Assembly: GCA_024703915.1 (NCBI GenBank)
Contig: CP087969.1
Span: 682,001 to 746,000, forward strand
DNA length: 64,000 bases
Source: Massilia sp. H-1
GTDB lineage: Bacteria > Pseudomonadota > Gammaproteobacteria > Burkholderiales > Burkholderiaceae_D
Reading direction: 5' to 3'
Shown here piece by piece: positions 17,601 to 32,600 of this stretch. Each line of letters opens with the position of its first letter. Position 1 is the stretch's first letter. A program made the translations under genes and the position numbers. The notes under the pieces are model-generated. The model ran no database searches. It had not been told where the DNA came from and saw only the letters and a list, made by a program, of their open reading frames with translations.

Positions 17601-20600
17601 GACCATCACCGATGCAGACAGCGCAGCGACCTTCGTGGCAGGCACCATTGCTTAGGCACCTACGGCAGCATCGCCATCGACGCCAACGGCGCCTGGAACT
17701 ACACCGCTTCGTCCGCGCATCCGGAATTCGTCGCTTCAAGCACCAACTACAGCGACGTGTTCACGGTGACCAGTGCCGACGGCACGACCAGCACGATCAC
17801 CGTCAACATCGTCGGCACCAATGACGCCGCCGTCATCAGCACTGCCACCACGAACCTGACCGAAACCGATGCCGTGTTGACCGCCTCGGGCAACCTGACC
17901 ATCACCGACACCGACAGCGCAGCGGCCTTCGTGGCTTAAGCACCATTGCTTAAGCACCTACGGCAGCATCGCCATCGATGCGAACGGCGCCTGGAACTAC
18001 ACGGCTTCGTCCTCACATCCGGAATTCGTCGCCGGGACCAACTACAGCGACGTCTTCACTGTGACCAGCGCCGATGGCACGACCAGCACGATCACCGTCA
18101 ATATCGTCGGCACCAACGACGCAACCGTCATCAGCACTGCGACCGCGAACCTGACCGAAACCGATGCCGTCCTGACCGCATCTGGCAATCTGACTATCAC
18201 CGACGCCGATAGCGCCGCCACCTTCGTGGCAGGTACCATCGCTCGAGCACCTACGGCAGTATCGCCATCGACGCCAACGGCGCATGGAATTACACCGCGT
18301 CGTCCGCACATCCGGAATTCGTCGCTCTAAGCACCAACTACAGCGATGTTTTCACTGTGACCAGCGCGGATGGCACCACCAGCACGATCACGGTCAATAT
18401 TGTGGGCACCAACGACGCGGCCGTCATCAGCACCGCGATCACCAATCTGACCGAGACCGACGCCGTTCTGACCGCATCGGGCAACTTGACCATCACCGAC
18501 GCTGACAGCGCAGCCACCTTTGTCGCGGGCACCATCAGCCTAAGCACATACGGCAGCATCGCCATCGCAGCCAACGGCGCCTGGAACTACACCGCCAGCT
18601 CGGCGCACCCTGAATTCGTTGCTTAAGCACCAATTACAGCGACGTGTTTACTGTCACCAGTGCCGACGGCACGACCAGCACGATCACCGTCAATATCCTC
18701 GGCACCAACGACGCGGCCGTCATCAGCACCACGACGGCGAACCTGACCGAAACGGATGCCGTACTGACCACCTCGGGCAACCTGACCATCACCGATGCCG
18801 ACAGCGCCGCGACCTTCGTGGCTTCTAAGCACCATCGCCGGTACCTACGGCAGCATCGCCATCGACGCCAACGGCGCGTGGAACTACACCGCCAGTTCGG
18901 CTCATCCTGAATTCGTCACCGGCACCAACTACAGCGACGTGTTCACGGTCACCAGCGCCGACGGCACGACCAGCACAATCACCGTCAACATCGTTGGCAC
19001 CAACGATGCAGCGGTCATCAGCACTGCTACCGTCAACCTGACCGAGACCGATGCCGTTCTGACCGCATCGGGCAACCTGACGGTGACCGACGCTGACAGC
19101 GCCGCCACCTTCGTGGCTTAAGCACCATCGCTGGCACCTACGGCAGCATCGCCATCGACGCCAACGGCGCCTGGAACTACACCGCTTCGTCCGCGCATCC
19201 GGAATTTGTCGCCTAAGCACGAACTACAGCGACGTGTTCACGGTCACCAGCACCGACGGCACGACCAGCACGATCACCGTCAACATCCTGGGTACCAATG
19301 ACGCAGCTGTGATCAGCACGGCGACCGCTAACCTGACCGAGACGGATGCCGTCCTGACCACATCGGGCAATCTGACCATCACCGACACCGACAGCGCAGC
19401 CACCTTCGTGGCTTAAGCACCATCATTCTAAGCACCTACGGCAGCATCGCCATCGACGCCAACGGCGCATGGAACTACACCGCGTCGTCCGCACATCCGG
19501 AATTTGTCGCTGGCGCCAATTACAGCGACGTGTTCACGGTCACCAGCGCGGACGGCACGACCAGCACGATCACGGTCAATATTCTGGGCACCAATGACGC
19601 AGCCGTGATCAGCACTGCCTCCGTCAGCCTGACCGAGACCGACTCCGTTCTGACCACGTCCGGCATCCTGAGCATCAGCGATGCCGACAGCGCGACCACG
19701 TTCGTCGCAGGTACCATTGCTTAAGCACCTATGGCAGCATCGCGCTGCAGGCGAACGGCCAGTGGACGTACAACGCCAGTTCGGCACATAACGAGTTTGC
19801 TGCCTAAGCCAGACCTACAGCGACACGTTCACCGTTGCCAGTGCCGATGGCACGACCAGCACGATTACCGTCAACATCGTCGGCACCAATGACGCGGCCG
19901 TGATCGGCACGGCCAGCCAGACGCTGATCGAAAACGGCACCGTCCTTTCGACGTCGGGCACTTTGTCAATCAGCGACGTGGACAGCGCAGCGACCTTTGT
20001 CGCCACGACCGTCGCTTCAGCACCTACGGCAGCCTGGCGATCGACGCGTCCGGCGCATGGACCTATACCGCCAGCTCGGCCCACGATGAATTCATGCGCA
20101 TGGCACCACCTACACCGACGTCTTCACCGTCGTCAGCGCAGATGGCACCACCAGCACCGTGACCGTGAATATCCTCGGCTCGAACGGCAACGCCGTCATC
20201 AGCACGGCAACGGCGAATCTGACCGAGACCGACACCGCCCTGACGTCGTCCGGCGTCCTGACCATTACCGACGTCGACAGCCCGGCCGTGTTTGTCGCCG
20301 AAACCATTACCGGCACCTACGGCAGCGTCACGATCCAGGCCAACGGCCAGTGGACCTACACCGCCAACTCGGCGCACAACGAATTCGCCGCAGGGTCGGT
20401 CCACTCGGACGTGTTCCAGGTCAGCAGCGACGACGGCACGCCAAGTACGATTACGGTCAACATCCTTGGCACGAACGATGCCGCAGTCATGAGCACCGCT
20501 ACTGCGAGCATGACCGAAACGAATTCCGCCCTCACGACGTCTGGCATGCTGACAATCGCCGATGTCGACAGCCCGGCCACGTTCGCAGCGGGCACGCTTG

Positions 20601-23600
20601 CGGGCACGTATGGCAGTATCGCCCTGCAGGCCAATGGGCAATGGACGTACACCGCCAGCTCCGCGCACAATGAGTTCGCGGCCGGTTCGACCTATAGCGA
20701 ATCGTTTACCGTGACTGCCAGTGACGGCACGACCAGCACCATCGTCATCGACATCCTGGGCACCAACGATGCGGCCGTCATCAGCGCTTCAAGCACTGCC
20801 AGCCTGACCGAAACCGACGCCGTCCTGACTGCCTCGGGCAACCTGACCATCACCGACGCCGACAGCGCCGCCACCTTCGTGGCTGGCACCATCGCTGGCA
20901 CCTACGGCAGCATCACCATTGACGCCAACGGCGCCTGGAATTACACCGCGTCGTCCGCCCACCCGGAATTCGCTGCTTAAGCACCACGTACAGCGACGTG
21001 TTCACGGTCACCAGCGCAGATGGCACCACCAGCACGATCACGGTCAACATCCTGGGTACCAACGACGCCGCCATCATCAGCACTGCGACGGCAAACCTGA
21101 CCGAAACGGATGCCGTTCTGACCGCATCGGGCAACCTGACCATCACCGACGCCGACAGCGCCGCGACCTTTGTCGGGGGTACCATCAGTTCTAGCACCTA
21201 CGGCAGCATCGTGATCGATGCGAACGGCGCCTGGAACTACACCGCTTCGTCCGCCCACCCGGAATTTGTCGCTTAAGCACCAACTACAGCGATGTCTTCA
21301 CCGTGACCAGCGCCGACGGCACGAGCAGCACGATCACCGTCAACATCGTGGGTACCAATGACGCAGCTGTGATCAGCACGGCGACCGCAAACCTGACCGA
21401 GACGGATGCCGTCCTGACCACCTCGGGCAACCTGACCATCACCGACGCCGATAGCGCAGCGACCTTCATGTTTAAGCACTATCGCTGGTACCTACGGCAG
21501 CATCGCGATCGACGCCAACGGCGCATGGAACTACACCGCCTCGTCCGCGCATCCGGAATTCGTCGTTCAAGCACCAACTACAGCGACGTGTTCACCGTGA
21601 CCAGCGCGGACGGCACGACCAGCACCATCACGGTCAACATCATCGGCACCAACGATGCGGCCGTCATCAGCACCGCGACCGCAAATCTGACCGAGACCAA
21701 CTCGGTCCTGGCTGCGTCCGGCATCCTGACCATCTCGGACGTCGACAGCGCCGCCACCTTCGTGGCTTAAGCACCATCATTCTAAGCACCTACGGCAGCA
21801 TCGCCCTGCAGGCCAACGGCCAATGGCAGTACACGGCCAACACCGCCCACAACGAATTCGTCGGCGGCACGACCTACAGCGATGTCTTTACCGTGACCAG
21901 CGCGGATGGCACGACCAGCACGATCACCGTCAACATCCTGGGCACCAATGACGCAGCCGTCATCAGCACCGCGACGGTGAACCTGACCGAAACCGATGCC
22001 GTTCTGACCGCATCGGGCAATTTGACCATCACCGACGTCGACAGCGCAGCGACCTTCGTGGCTTAAGCACCATCATGCCTAAGCACCTATGGCAGCATTG
22101 CTATCGATGCCAACGGCGCGTGGAACTACACGGCTTCGTCCGCCCACCCAGAATTCGTCGCTGGCACCAACTATAGCGACGTGTTCACGGTCACCAGTGC
22201 TGACGGCACGACCAGCACGATCACCGTTAACATCCTCGGCACCAATGACGCCGCCGTCATCAGCACTGCGACGGCGAACCTGACCGAAACCGATACCGTG
22301 TTGACCACCTCGGGCAACCTGACCATCACCGATGCCGACAGCGCAGCGACCTTCGTCGCAGGCACCATCGCTCAAGCACCTACGGCAGCATCGCCATCGA
22401 CGCCAGCGGCGCCTGGAACTACACCGCTTCGTCCGCGCATCCGGAATTCGTCGCTGGAACGAACTACAGCGACGTCTTCACCGTGACCAGCGCGGATGGC
22501 ACGACCAGCACGATCACCGTCAACATCCTCGGCACCAATGACGCCGCGGTCATCAGCATTGCGACCGCAAGCCTGACCGGAAACTGATGCCGTTCTGACC
22601 GCATCCGGCAATTTGACCATCACCGACGTCGACAGCGCAGCGACCTTCGTGGCTTAAGCACCATCATGCCAAGCACCTATGGCAGCATCGCTATCGATGC
22701 CAACGGCGCGTGGAACTACACGGCTTCGTCCGCCCACCCTGAATTCGTCGCTGGCACCAATTACAGCGACGTGTTCACGGTCACCAGTGCGGACGGCACG
22801 ACCAGCACGATCACCGTCAACATCCTGGGTACCAACGACGCGGCCGTCATCAGCACTGCGACTGTCAACCTGACCGAGACGGATTCCGTTCTGACCGCAT
22901 CGGGTAACCTGACCATCACCGACGCCGACAGCGCAGCGACCTTCGTCGCAGGCACCATCATCAAGCACCTACGGCAGCATCGCCATCGACGCCAACGGCG
23001 CCTGGAACTACACCGCCAGCTCGGCGCATCCTGAATTCGTCGCTTAAGCACGAACTACAGCGATGTCTTCACCGTGACCAGCGCGGACGGCACGACCAGC
23101 ACGATCACGGTCAACATCCTGGGCACCAACGACGCAGCCGTCATCAGCACCGCGACCGTCAACCTGACCGAGACCGATGCCGTTCTGACCGCCTCGGGCA
23201 ATCTGACCATCACCGACGCCGACAGCGCAGCGACCTTCGTGGCTTAAGCACCATTGCTGGCAGCTACGGCAGCATTGCCATTGACGCCAACGGCGCGTGG
23301 AACTACACCGCTTCGTCCGCGCACCCGGAATTTGTCGCCGGGACCAACTACAGCGACGTGTTCACGGTCACCAGCGCGGATGGTACGACCAGCACGATCA
23401 CCGTCAACATCCTCGGCACGAACGACGCCGCCGTCATCAGCACCGCGACTGTCAATCTGACCGAGACCAACTCGGTCCTGGCTGCTTCCGGCATTCTGAC
23501 CATCTCGGACGCCGACAGCGCCACCACCTTCGTGGCAAGCACCATCGCTGGCAGCTATGGCAGCATCGCCCTGCAGGCCAACGGCCAATGGCAGTACACC

Positions 23601-26600
23601 GCCAGCTCCGCTCATAACGAATTCGTCGGTGGCACAAACTACAGCGACGTCTTCACGGTCACCAGCACCGACGGCACGACCAGCACGATCACGGTCAACA
23701 TCCTGGGCACCAACGACGCTGCCGTGATCAGCACCGCGACCGCCAACCTGACCGAGACCAACTCGGTCCTGGCTGCGTCCGGCATCCTGACCATCTCGGA
23801 CGTCGACAGCGCCGCCACCTTCGTGGCTTAAGCACGATCGTTCTAGCACCTACGGCAGCATCGCCCTGCAGGCCAACGGCCAATGGCAGTACACCGCCAC
23901 CTCGGCTCACAACGAATTCGTCGCCGGAACGAACTACAGCGATGTCTTCACCGTGACCAGTGCCGACGGGACGACAAGCACGATCACCATCAACATCCTG
24001 GGCACGAACGACGCCGCCGTGATCAGCACCGCGACCACCAACCTGACCGAAACCGACGCCGTACTGACCACCTCTGGCAACCTGACCATCACCGATGCCG
24101 ACAGCGCAGCCACCTTCGTGGTAAGCACCATCAGCCTAAGCACCTATGGCAGCATCGCCATCGACGCCAACGGCGCATGGAACTACACGGCCAGCTCAGC
24201 GCACCCGGAATTCGTCGCTGGCGCCAACTACAGCGACGTGTTCACGGTCACCAGCGCCGACGGCACGACCGGCACGATCACGGTCAACATCGTCGGCACC
24301 AACGACGCCGCCGTCATCAGCACCGCCACCGCGAACCTGACCGAAACCGACGCCGTCCTGACCGCATCGGGCAATCTGACCATCACCGACGCTGACAGCG
24401 CGGCGACCTTCATAGCCTAAGCACGATCGCTGGTACCTACGGCAGCATCGCCATCGACGCCGACGGCGCATGGAACTACACCGCCAGCTCGGCTCACCCA
24501 GAATTCGTCGCTGGAACGAACTACAGCGACGTGTTCACGGTCACCAGCGCTGACGGCACGACCAGCACGATCACCGTCAATATCCTGGGCACGAACGACG
24601 CGGCCGTCATCAGCACCGCTACCGTCAATCTGACCGAGACCGATGCCGTTCTGACGGCATCCGGCACTCTGACGATCACCGACGCCGACAGCGCCGCTTC
24701 CTTCGTGGCTCAAGCACTATCGCTGGTACCTACGGCAGCATCGCCATCGACGCCAACGGCGCCTGGAACTACACCGCCAGTTCGGCTCACCCAGAATTCG
24801 TCGCCTAGCACCAACTACAGCGACGTGTTCACGGTGACCAGTGCCGACGGCACGACCAGCACGATCACCGTCAACATCCTGGGCACCAACGACGCAGCCG
24901 TCATCAGCACCGCAACCGTCAACCTGACCGAGACCGATGCCGTACTGACGGCATCCGGCAACCTGACGATCACCGACGCCGACAGCGCCGCGACCTTCGC
25001 TGCAGGCACCATCAGCCAAGCACCTATGGCAGCATCGCCATCGACGCCAACGGCGCATGGAACTACACCGCCAGCTCGGCCCACCCTGAATTCGTCGCTG
25101 GCACCAACTACAGCGACGTGTTCACGGTCACCAGCGCTGACGGCACGACGAGCACGATCACCGTCAATATCCTGGGCACGAACGACGCGGCCGTCATCAG
25201 CACCGCTACCGTCAATCTGACCGAGACCGATGCCGTTCTGACGGCATCCGGCACTCTGACGATCACCGACGCCGACAGCGCCGCGTCCTTCGTGGCTTAA
25301 GCACTATCGCTGGTACCTACGGCAGCATCGCCATCGACGCCAACGGCGCATGGAACTACACCGCCAGCTCGGCGCACCCTGAATTCGTCATGAAGCACCA
25401 ATTACAGCGACGTCTTCACCGTCACCAGCGCTGACGGCACGACCAGCACAATCACGGTCAACATCGTCGGCACCAACGACGCCGCCGTCATCAGCACCGC
25501 CACCGCGAACCTGACCGAAACAGATGCCGTTCTGACCGCATCGGGCAACCTGACCATCACCGACGCTGACAGCGCCGCGACCTTTGTCGCCTAAGCACCA
25601 TCGCAGGTACCTATGGCAGCATCGCCATCGACGCCAACGGCGCGTGGAACTACACCGCCAGCTCGGCGCACCCTGAATTCGTTGCTGGCACCAATTACAG
25701 CGACGTGTTCACGGTCACCAGCGCTGACGGCACGACCAGCACGATCACCGTCAACATCCTGGGTACCAACGACGCAGCTGTCATCAGCACCGCTACTGTC
25801 AACCTGACCGAGACCGATGCCGTTCTGACCGCATCGGGCAATCTGACCATCACCGACGCCGACAGCGCCGCCACCTTCGTTGCAGGCACCATCATTCTAG
25901 CACCTATGGCAGCATCGCGATCGACGCCAACGGCGCATGGAACTACACCGCCAGCTCGGCCCACCCTGAATTCGTCGCTGGCACCAACTACAGCGACGTG
26001 TTCACGGTCACCAGTGCCGACGGCACGACCAGCACAATCACCGTCAACATCCTCGGCACCAATGACGCCGCTGTGATCAGCACCGCGACGGCGAACCTGA
26101 CCGAAACGGATGCCGTACTGACGACCTCTGGCAACCTGACCATCACCGACGCCGACAGCGCAGCCACCTTCGTGGCCGGTACCATCGCTGGCACCTATGG
26201 CAGCATCGCCATTGACGCGAACGGCGCCTGGAACTACACCGCCAGCTCGGCGCATCCTGAATTCGTTGCTGGCACCAATTACAGTGATTTCTTCACGGTC
26301 ACCAGTGCCGACGGCACGACCAGCACGATCACCGTCAATATCCTGGGCACCAACGACGCGGCCGTCATCAGCACGGCGACCGTCAACCTGACCGAAACCG
26401 ACGCCGTCCTGACCGCATCGGGCAACCTGACCATCACCGACGCCGACAGCGCCGCCACCTTCGCTGCTTAAGCACCATCGCTGGCACCTACGGCAGCATC
26501 GCCATCGACGCGAACGGCGCCTGGAACTACACCGCCAGCTCGGCACACCCTGAATTCGTCAGCCTTAAGCACGAACTACAGCGACGTGTTCACGGTCACC

Positions 26601-29600
26601 AGCGCGGACGGCACGACCAGCACGATCACCGTCAATATCCTTGGCACTAACGACGCTGCGGTCATTAGCACGGCGACGGTCAATCTGATCGAGAGCGACT
26701 CGGTCCTGACCGCATCGGGCACGCTGACCGTCTCGGACGCCGACAGCGCAGCCACCTTCACGGCTGGCACGTTGGTCGGCGCCTATGGCAGCGTCACCAT
26801 CGCCGCAAATGGCACCTGGACCTACACGGCAAGTTCCGAACACGGCGAATTCGTGGGCGGCACGACGTATAGCGACGTCTTCACCGTGACCAGCGCCGAT
26901 GGCACGACGGGCTCCATCACGATCAACATTCTTGGCTCGAACGGCAATGCCGTGATCAGCACCGCAACCGCCAACCTGACCGAAACGGATGCCGTCCTGA
27001 CCGCATCCGGAACGTTGACGATTACCGATATCGACAGCGCCGCGTCCTTCGTTCCAGGAACGCTGACCGGCTCCTACGGCTCGGTCGTCCTGCAGGCCAA
27101 TGGCCAGTGGGCTTACACCGCCAATTCCGCACACAATGAGTTTGCGCCCGGCTCGACCCATACCGACGTATTCACGGTCACCAGCGACGATGGCACGACC
27201 AGCACGATCACGGTCAACATCCTCGGCACCAACGATGCGGCTGTCCTCAGTACCGCGACCGCCAATCTGACCGAAACGAATACGGCGCTGACTGCCTCCG
27301 GCACCCTCACCGCGTCCGATATCGATAGCGCCGCCACCTTCGTCAGCCTTAAGCACCATCAGCCTAAGCACGTATGGCAGCGTCACCCTGCAGGCCAATG
27401 GCCAGTGGGTCTATACCGCCAGCTCGGCACACAACGAATTCGTCGGCGGCACCAACTACAGCGACGTCTTCACCGTCACCAGCGCCGATGGCACGAGCAG
27501 CACGATCACCGTCAACATCCTTGGCACGAACGACGCCGCCGTCATCAGCACCGCAACGACCAATCTGACCGAGACCGACGCTGTCCTGACAGCATCGGGA
27601 ACGCTGACCATCACCGATGCCGACAGCGCGCAGACCTTCGTCAGCCTAAGCACCATTGCAGGCACCTACGGCAGCGTCGCCATCGACGCCAACGGCGCGT
27701 GGAACTACACCGCTTCCTCCGCACATCCGGAATTCGTCGGCGGCACCAACTACAGCGACGTCTTCACCGTCACCAGCGCCGATGGCACGACCAGCACGAT
27801 CACGGTCAATATCCTTGGCACGAACGACGCCGCCGTCATTAGCACCGCAACGGCCAATCTGACCGAAACCGATGCCGTACTGACCACCTCGGGCAATCTG
27901 ACTATCACCGATGCCGACAGCGCGGCGACCTTCGTGGTAAGCACCATTGCTTAAGCACCTATGGCAGCATCGCCATCGATGCGAATGGCGCGTGGAACTA
28001 CACTGCATCGTCCGCACACCCGGAATTCATCGCTGGCACCAACTACAGCGATGTGTTCACTGTCACCAGCGCCGACGGCACGACCAGCACGATCACGGTC
28101 AACATCCTGGGCACCAACGACGCGGCCGTCATCAGCACCGCGACCGCCAACCTGACCGAGACCAACGCGCCTCTGAGCACTTCGGGCACGCTGACCATTT
28201 CGGACGTCGACAGCGCCGCCACCTTCGTGGCTTAAGCACCATCGTGGGCACCTATGGCAGCGTGGCCATGCAATCGAATGGCCAGTGGGTCTACACGGCC
28301 AGCACCGCGCATAACGAATTCGTCGGTGGCACGACCTACAGCGACGTCTTCACCGTGACCAGCGCCGATGGCACGACCAGCACCATCACGGTCAACATCC
28401 TGGGCACCAACGACGCGGCCGTCATCAGCACCGCGACCGCCAACCTGACCGAAACCAACGCGCCTTTGAGCACCTCGGGCACGCTGACGATCTCGGACGC
28501 CGACAGCGCAGCGACCTTCGTGGCTTAAGCACCATCGCGGGCACCTACGGCAGCGTCGCACTGCAAACCAACGGCCAGTGGGTCTACACCGCCAGCTCGG
28601 CACACAACGAATTCGTCGGTGGCACGAGCTACAGCGATGTCTTCACCGTCACCAGCGCCGACGGCACGAGCAGCACCATCACCGTCAACATCCTCGGCAC
28701 GAACGACGCCGCCGTCATCAGCACCGCAACCGCCAACCTGACCGAGACCAACGCGCCTTTGAGCACCTCGGGCACGCTGACCATTTCGGACGTCGACAGC
28801 GCCGCCACCTTCGTGGCCTAAGCACCATCGTGGGCACCTATGGCAGCATCGCACTGCAAACCAACGGCCAGTGGGTCTACACGGCCAGCACCGCGCACAA
28901 CGAATTCGTCGGTGGCACGACCTACAGCGACGTCTTCACCGTTACCAGCGCCGATGGCACGACCAGCACCATCACGATCAACATCCTGGGCACCAACGAC
29001 GCGGCCGTCATCAGCACCGCGACCGCCAACCTGACCGAGACCAACGCGCCTCTGAGCACTTCGGGCACGCTGACCATTTCGGACGCCGACAGCGCCGCGA
29101 CCTTCGTGGCTAAGCACCATCGCGGGCACCTACGGCAGCGTAGCCCTGCAATCGAATGGCCAGTGGGTCTACACCGCCAGCACCGCGCACAACGAGTTCG
29201 TGGGTGGCACGACCTACAGCGACGTCTTCACGGTGACCAGCACCGATGGCTCGACCAGCACCATCACGGTCAACATCCTCGGCACGAACGACGCCGCCGT
29301 CATCAGCACCGCGACCGTCAATCTGACCAGAAACGAACTCGGTGCTGGCTGCATCCGGCATCCTGTCCATCTCGGACGTCGACAGCGCCGCCACCTTCGT
29401 TGCAGGCACGATCGCTCTAGCACCTACGGCAGCATCGCCTTGCAGGCCAACGGCCAATGGCAGTACACCGCCAGCACCGCCCACAACGAATTCGTCGGTG
29501 GCACGACTTACAGCGATGTCTTCACCGTCACCAGTGCCGACGGCACGACCAGCACCATCACCGTCAACATCCTCGGCACCAATGACGCGGCCGTCGTCAG

Positions 29601-32600
29601 CACCGCGACCGCCAACCTGACCGAGACCAACGCGCCTTTGAGCACCTCGGGCACGCTGACCATCTCGGACGTCGACAGCGCCGCCACCTTCGTGGCTTAA
29701 GCACCATCGTGGGCACCTACGGCAGCGTGGCCCTGCAATCGAATGGCCAGTGGGTCTACACCGCCAGCAGCGCGCACAACGAGTTCGTCGGTGGCACAAA
29801 CTACAGCGACGTCTTCACCGTCACCAGCACCGACGGCACGACCAGCACCATCACGGTCAACATCCTCGGCACCAACGACGCCGCCGTCATCAGCACCGCA
29901 ACCGTCAACCTGACCGAGACCAACTCGGTGCTGGCTGCATCCGGCATCCTGTCCATCTCGGACGTCGACAGCGCCGCCACTTTCGTCGCGGGCACCATCA
30001 GCCTAAGCACCTACGGCAGCATCGCCCTGCAGGCCAACGGCCAGTGGCAGTACACCGCCAGCACCCCCACAACGAGTTCGTGGGCGGCACGACCTACAGC
30101 GACGTCTTCACCGTCACCAGCACCGACGGCACGACCAGCACCATCACGGTCAACATCCTCGGCACCAACGACGCCGCCGTCATCAGCACCGCAACCGTCA
30201 ACCTGACCGAAACGAACTCGGTGTTGGCTGCATCCGGCATCCTGTCCATCTCGGACGTCGACAGCGCCGCCACCTTCGTCGCGGGCACGATCGTTAAGCA
30301 CCTACGGCAGCATCGCCCTGCAGGCCAACGGCCAATGGCAGTACACCGCCAGCACCGCCCACAACGAATTCGTCGGCGGCACGACTTACAGCGATGTCTT
30401 CACCGTCACCAGTGCCGATGGCACGACCAGCACCATCACCGTCAACATCCTGGGCACCAACGACGCAGCCGTCATCAGCACCGCAACCGCCAACCTGACC
30501 GAAACGAACTCGGTGCTGGCTGCATCGGGCATCTTGTCCATCTCGGACGTCGACAGCGCCGCCACCTTCGTTGCGGGCACGATCGCCGGGACCTACGGCA
30601 GCGTCGCCCTGCAGGCCAACGGCCAATGGCAGTACACCGCCAGCTCCGCCCACAACGAATTCGTCGCTGGCACGACTTACAGCGATGTCTTCACCGTCAC
30701 CAGCGCCGACGGCACGACCAGCACCATCACCGTCAACATCCTCGGCACCAATGACGCCGCCGTCATCAGCACCGCGACCGCCAACCTGACCGAAACCAAC
30801 GCGCCTCTGAGCACTTCGGGCACGCTGACGATCTCGGACGTCGACAGCGCCGCCACCTTCGTGGCCGGTACGATTGCTTAAGCACCTACGGCAGCGTGGT
30901 CCTGCAAGCCAACGGCCAGTGGGTCTACACGGCCAGCACCGCGCATAATGAATTCGTCGGCGGCACGACCTACAGCGACGTCTTCACCGTGACCAGCGCC
31001 GACGGCACGACCAGCACCATCACCGTCAACATCCTGGGCACCAACGACGCGGCCGTCATCAGCAGCGCAACGGTCAACCTGACCGAAACCAATGCAGTAC
31101 TGACCGCAGAATGGCACGCTGACCATCTCGGATGCCGACAGCGCCGCCACATTCGTGGCCGGTACCATCGTCTAGCACCCATGGCAGCCTGACGATCAAT
31201 GCGGCCGGTGTCTGGACCTACACGGCCAGTTCCTCGCATAACGAGTTCGCTGCTTAAGCACGACCTACAGCGACGTCTTCACCGTGACCAGCGCCGACGG
31301 CACCACCAGCACCGTCACCGTCAACATCATTCAAGCACCAACGACGCGGCAATCCTGAGCACCGCGACCGTGGCACTGACGGAAACGAACAGTGTGCTGA
31401 CCGCGGCTAAGCACCCTGTCCATTTCCGACGTCGACAGCGCGGCCACCTACGTCGCCGCGACCATCAACGGCGCCTACGGCAGCGTGACGTTGCAGACGA
31501 ACGGCCAGTGGACCTATACCGCCAGCACCGCCCACAACGAGTTCGTGGGCGGCACGACCTATACCGACGTGTTCACGGTCAGCAGCGCCGACGGCACCAC
31601 CAGCACCATCACTGTCAACATCCTGGGTACCAACGACGCGGCCGTCCTCAGCACGGCAACCGTCAATCTGACCGGAAACGAACGCCGTTCTGACCGCAAA
31701 CGGCACACTGACCATTTCGGACGTCGACAGCGCCGCCACCTTCGTGGCTTTAAGCACTATCGTCGGCACCTACGGCAGCCTGGCCATCAACGCGGCTAGT
31801 AGCGTGTGGAACTACACCGCCAGTTCGGCCCATGACGAATTTGCAGGCTTACACGACCTACACCGACGTGTTCACCGTGACCAGCGCCGACGGCACCGCC
31901 AGCACCGTCACCGTGCGCATCAGCCTAAGCACCAACGACGCGGCAGTCCTGAGCAGCGCGACGGTGCCGCTGACGGAAACCAACAGCGTTCTGACCGCCG
32001 TCGAGCACCCTGACCATTTCCGACGCCGACAGCGCAGCCACCTACGTCGCCGCGACCATCAACGGCGCCTACGGCAGCGTGACATTGCAGACGAACGGCC
32101 AGTGGACCTATACCGCCAGCACCGCCCACAACGAGTTCGTGGGCGGCACGACCTACAGCGACGTGTTCACCGTCAGCAGCGCGGACGGCACCACCAGCAC
32201 GATCACGGTCAACATCCTGGGCACCAACGACGCGGCCATCCTCAGCACGGCCACCGTCAACCTGACCGAAACCAATGCGACCCTGACGGCAGGCGGCACG
32301 CTGAGCATTTCGGACGTCGACAGCGCAACGACTTTCGTCGCGGCGACCATCAGCTAAGCACCTACGGCAGCCTGGCCATCAACGCGGCCGGGATCTGGAA
32401 CTACACTGCCAGCTCGGCGCACAACGAGTTCGTGGCTAAGCACCACCTACACCGACGTCTTCACCGTCACCAGCGCCGACGGCACCAGCACCACGGTGAC
32501 CGTACGCATCAGCCAAAGCACCAACGACGCAGCCGTGATCAGCAGCGCGACCGTGCCGCTGACGGAAACCAACGCGGTCCTGAGCGCGTCGGGCACCCTG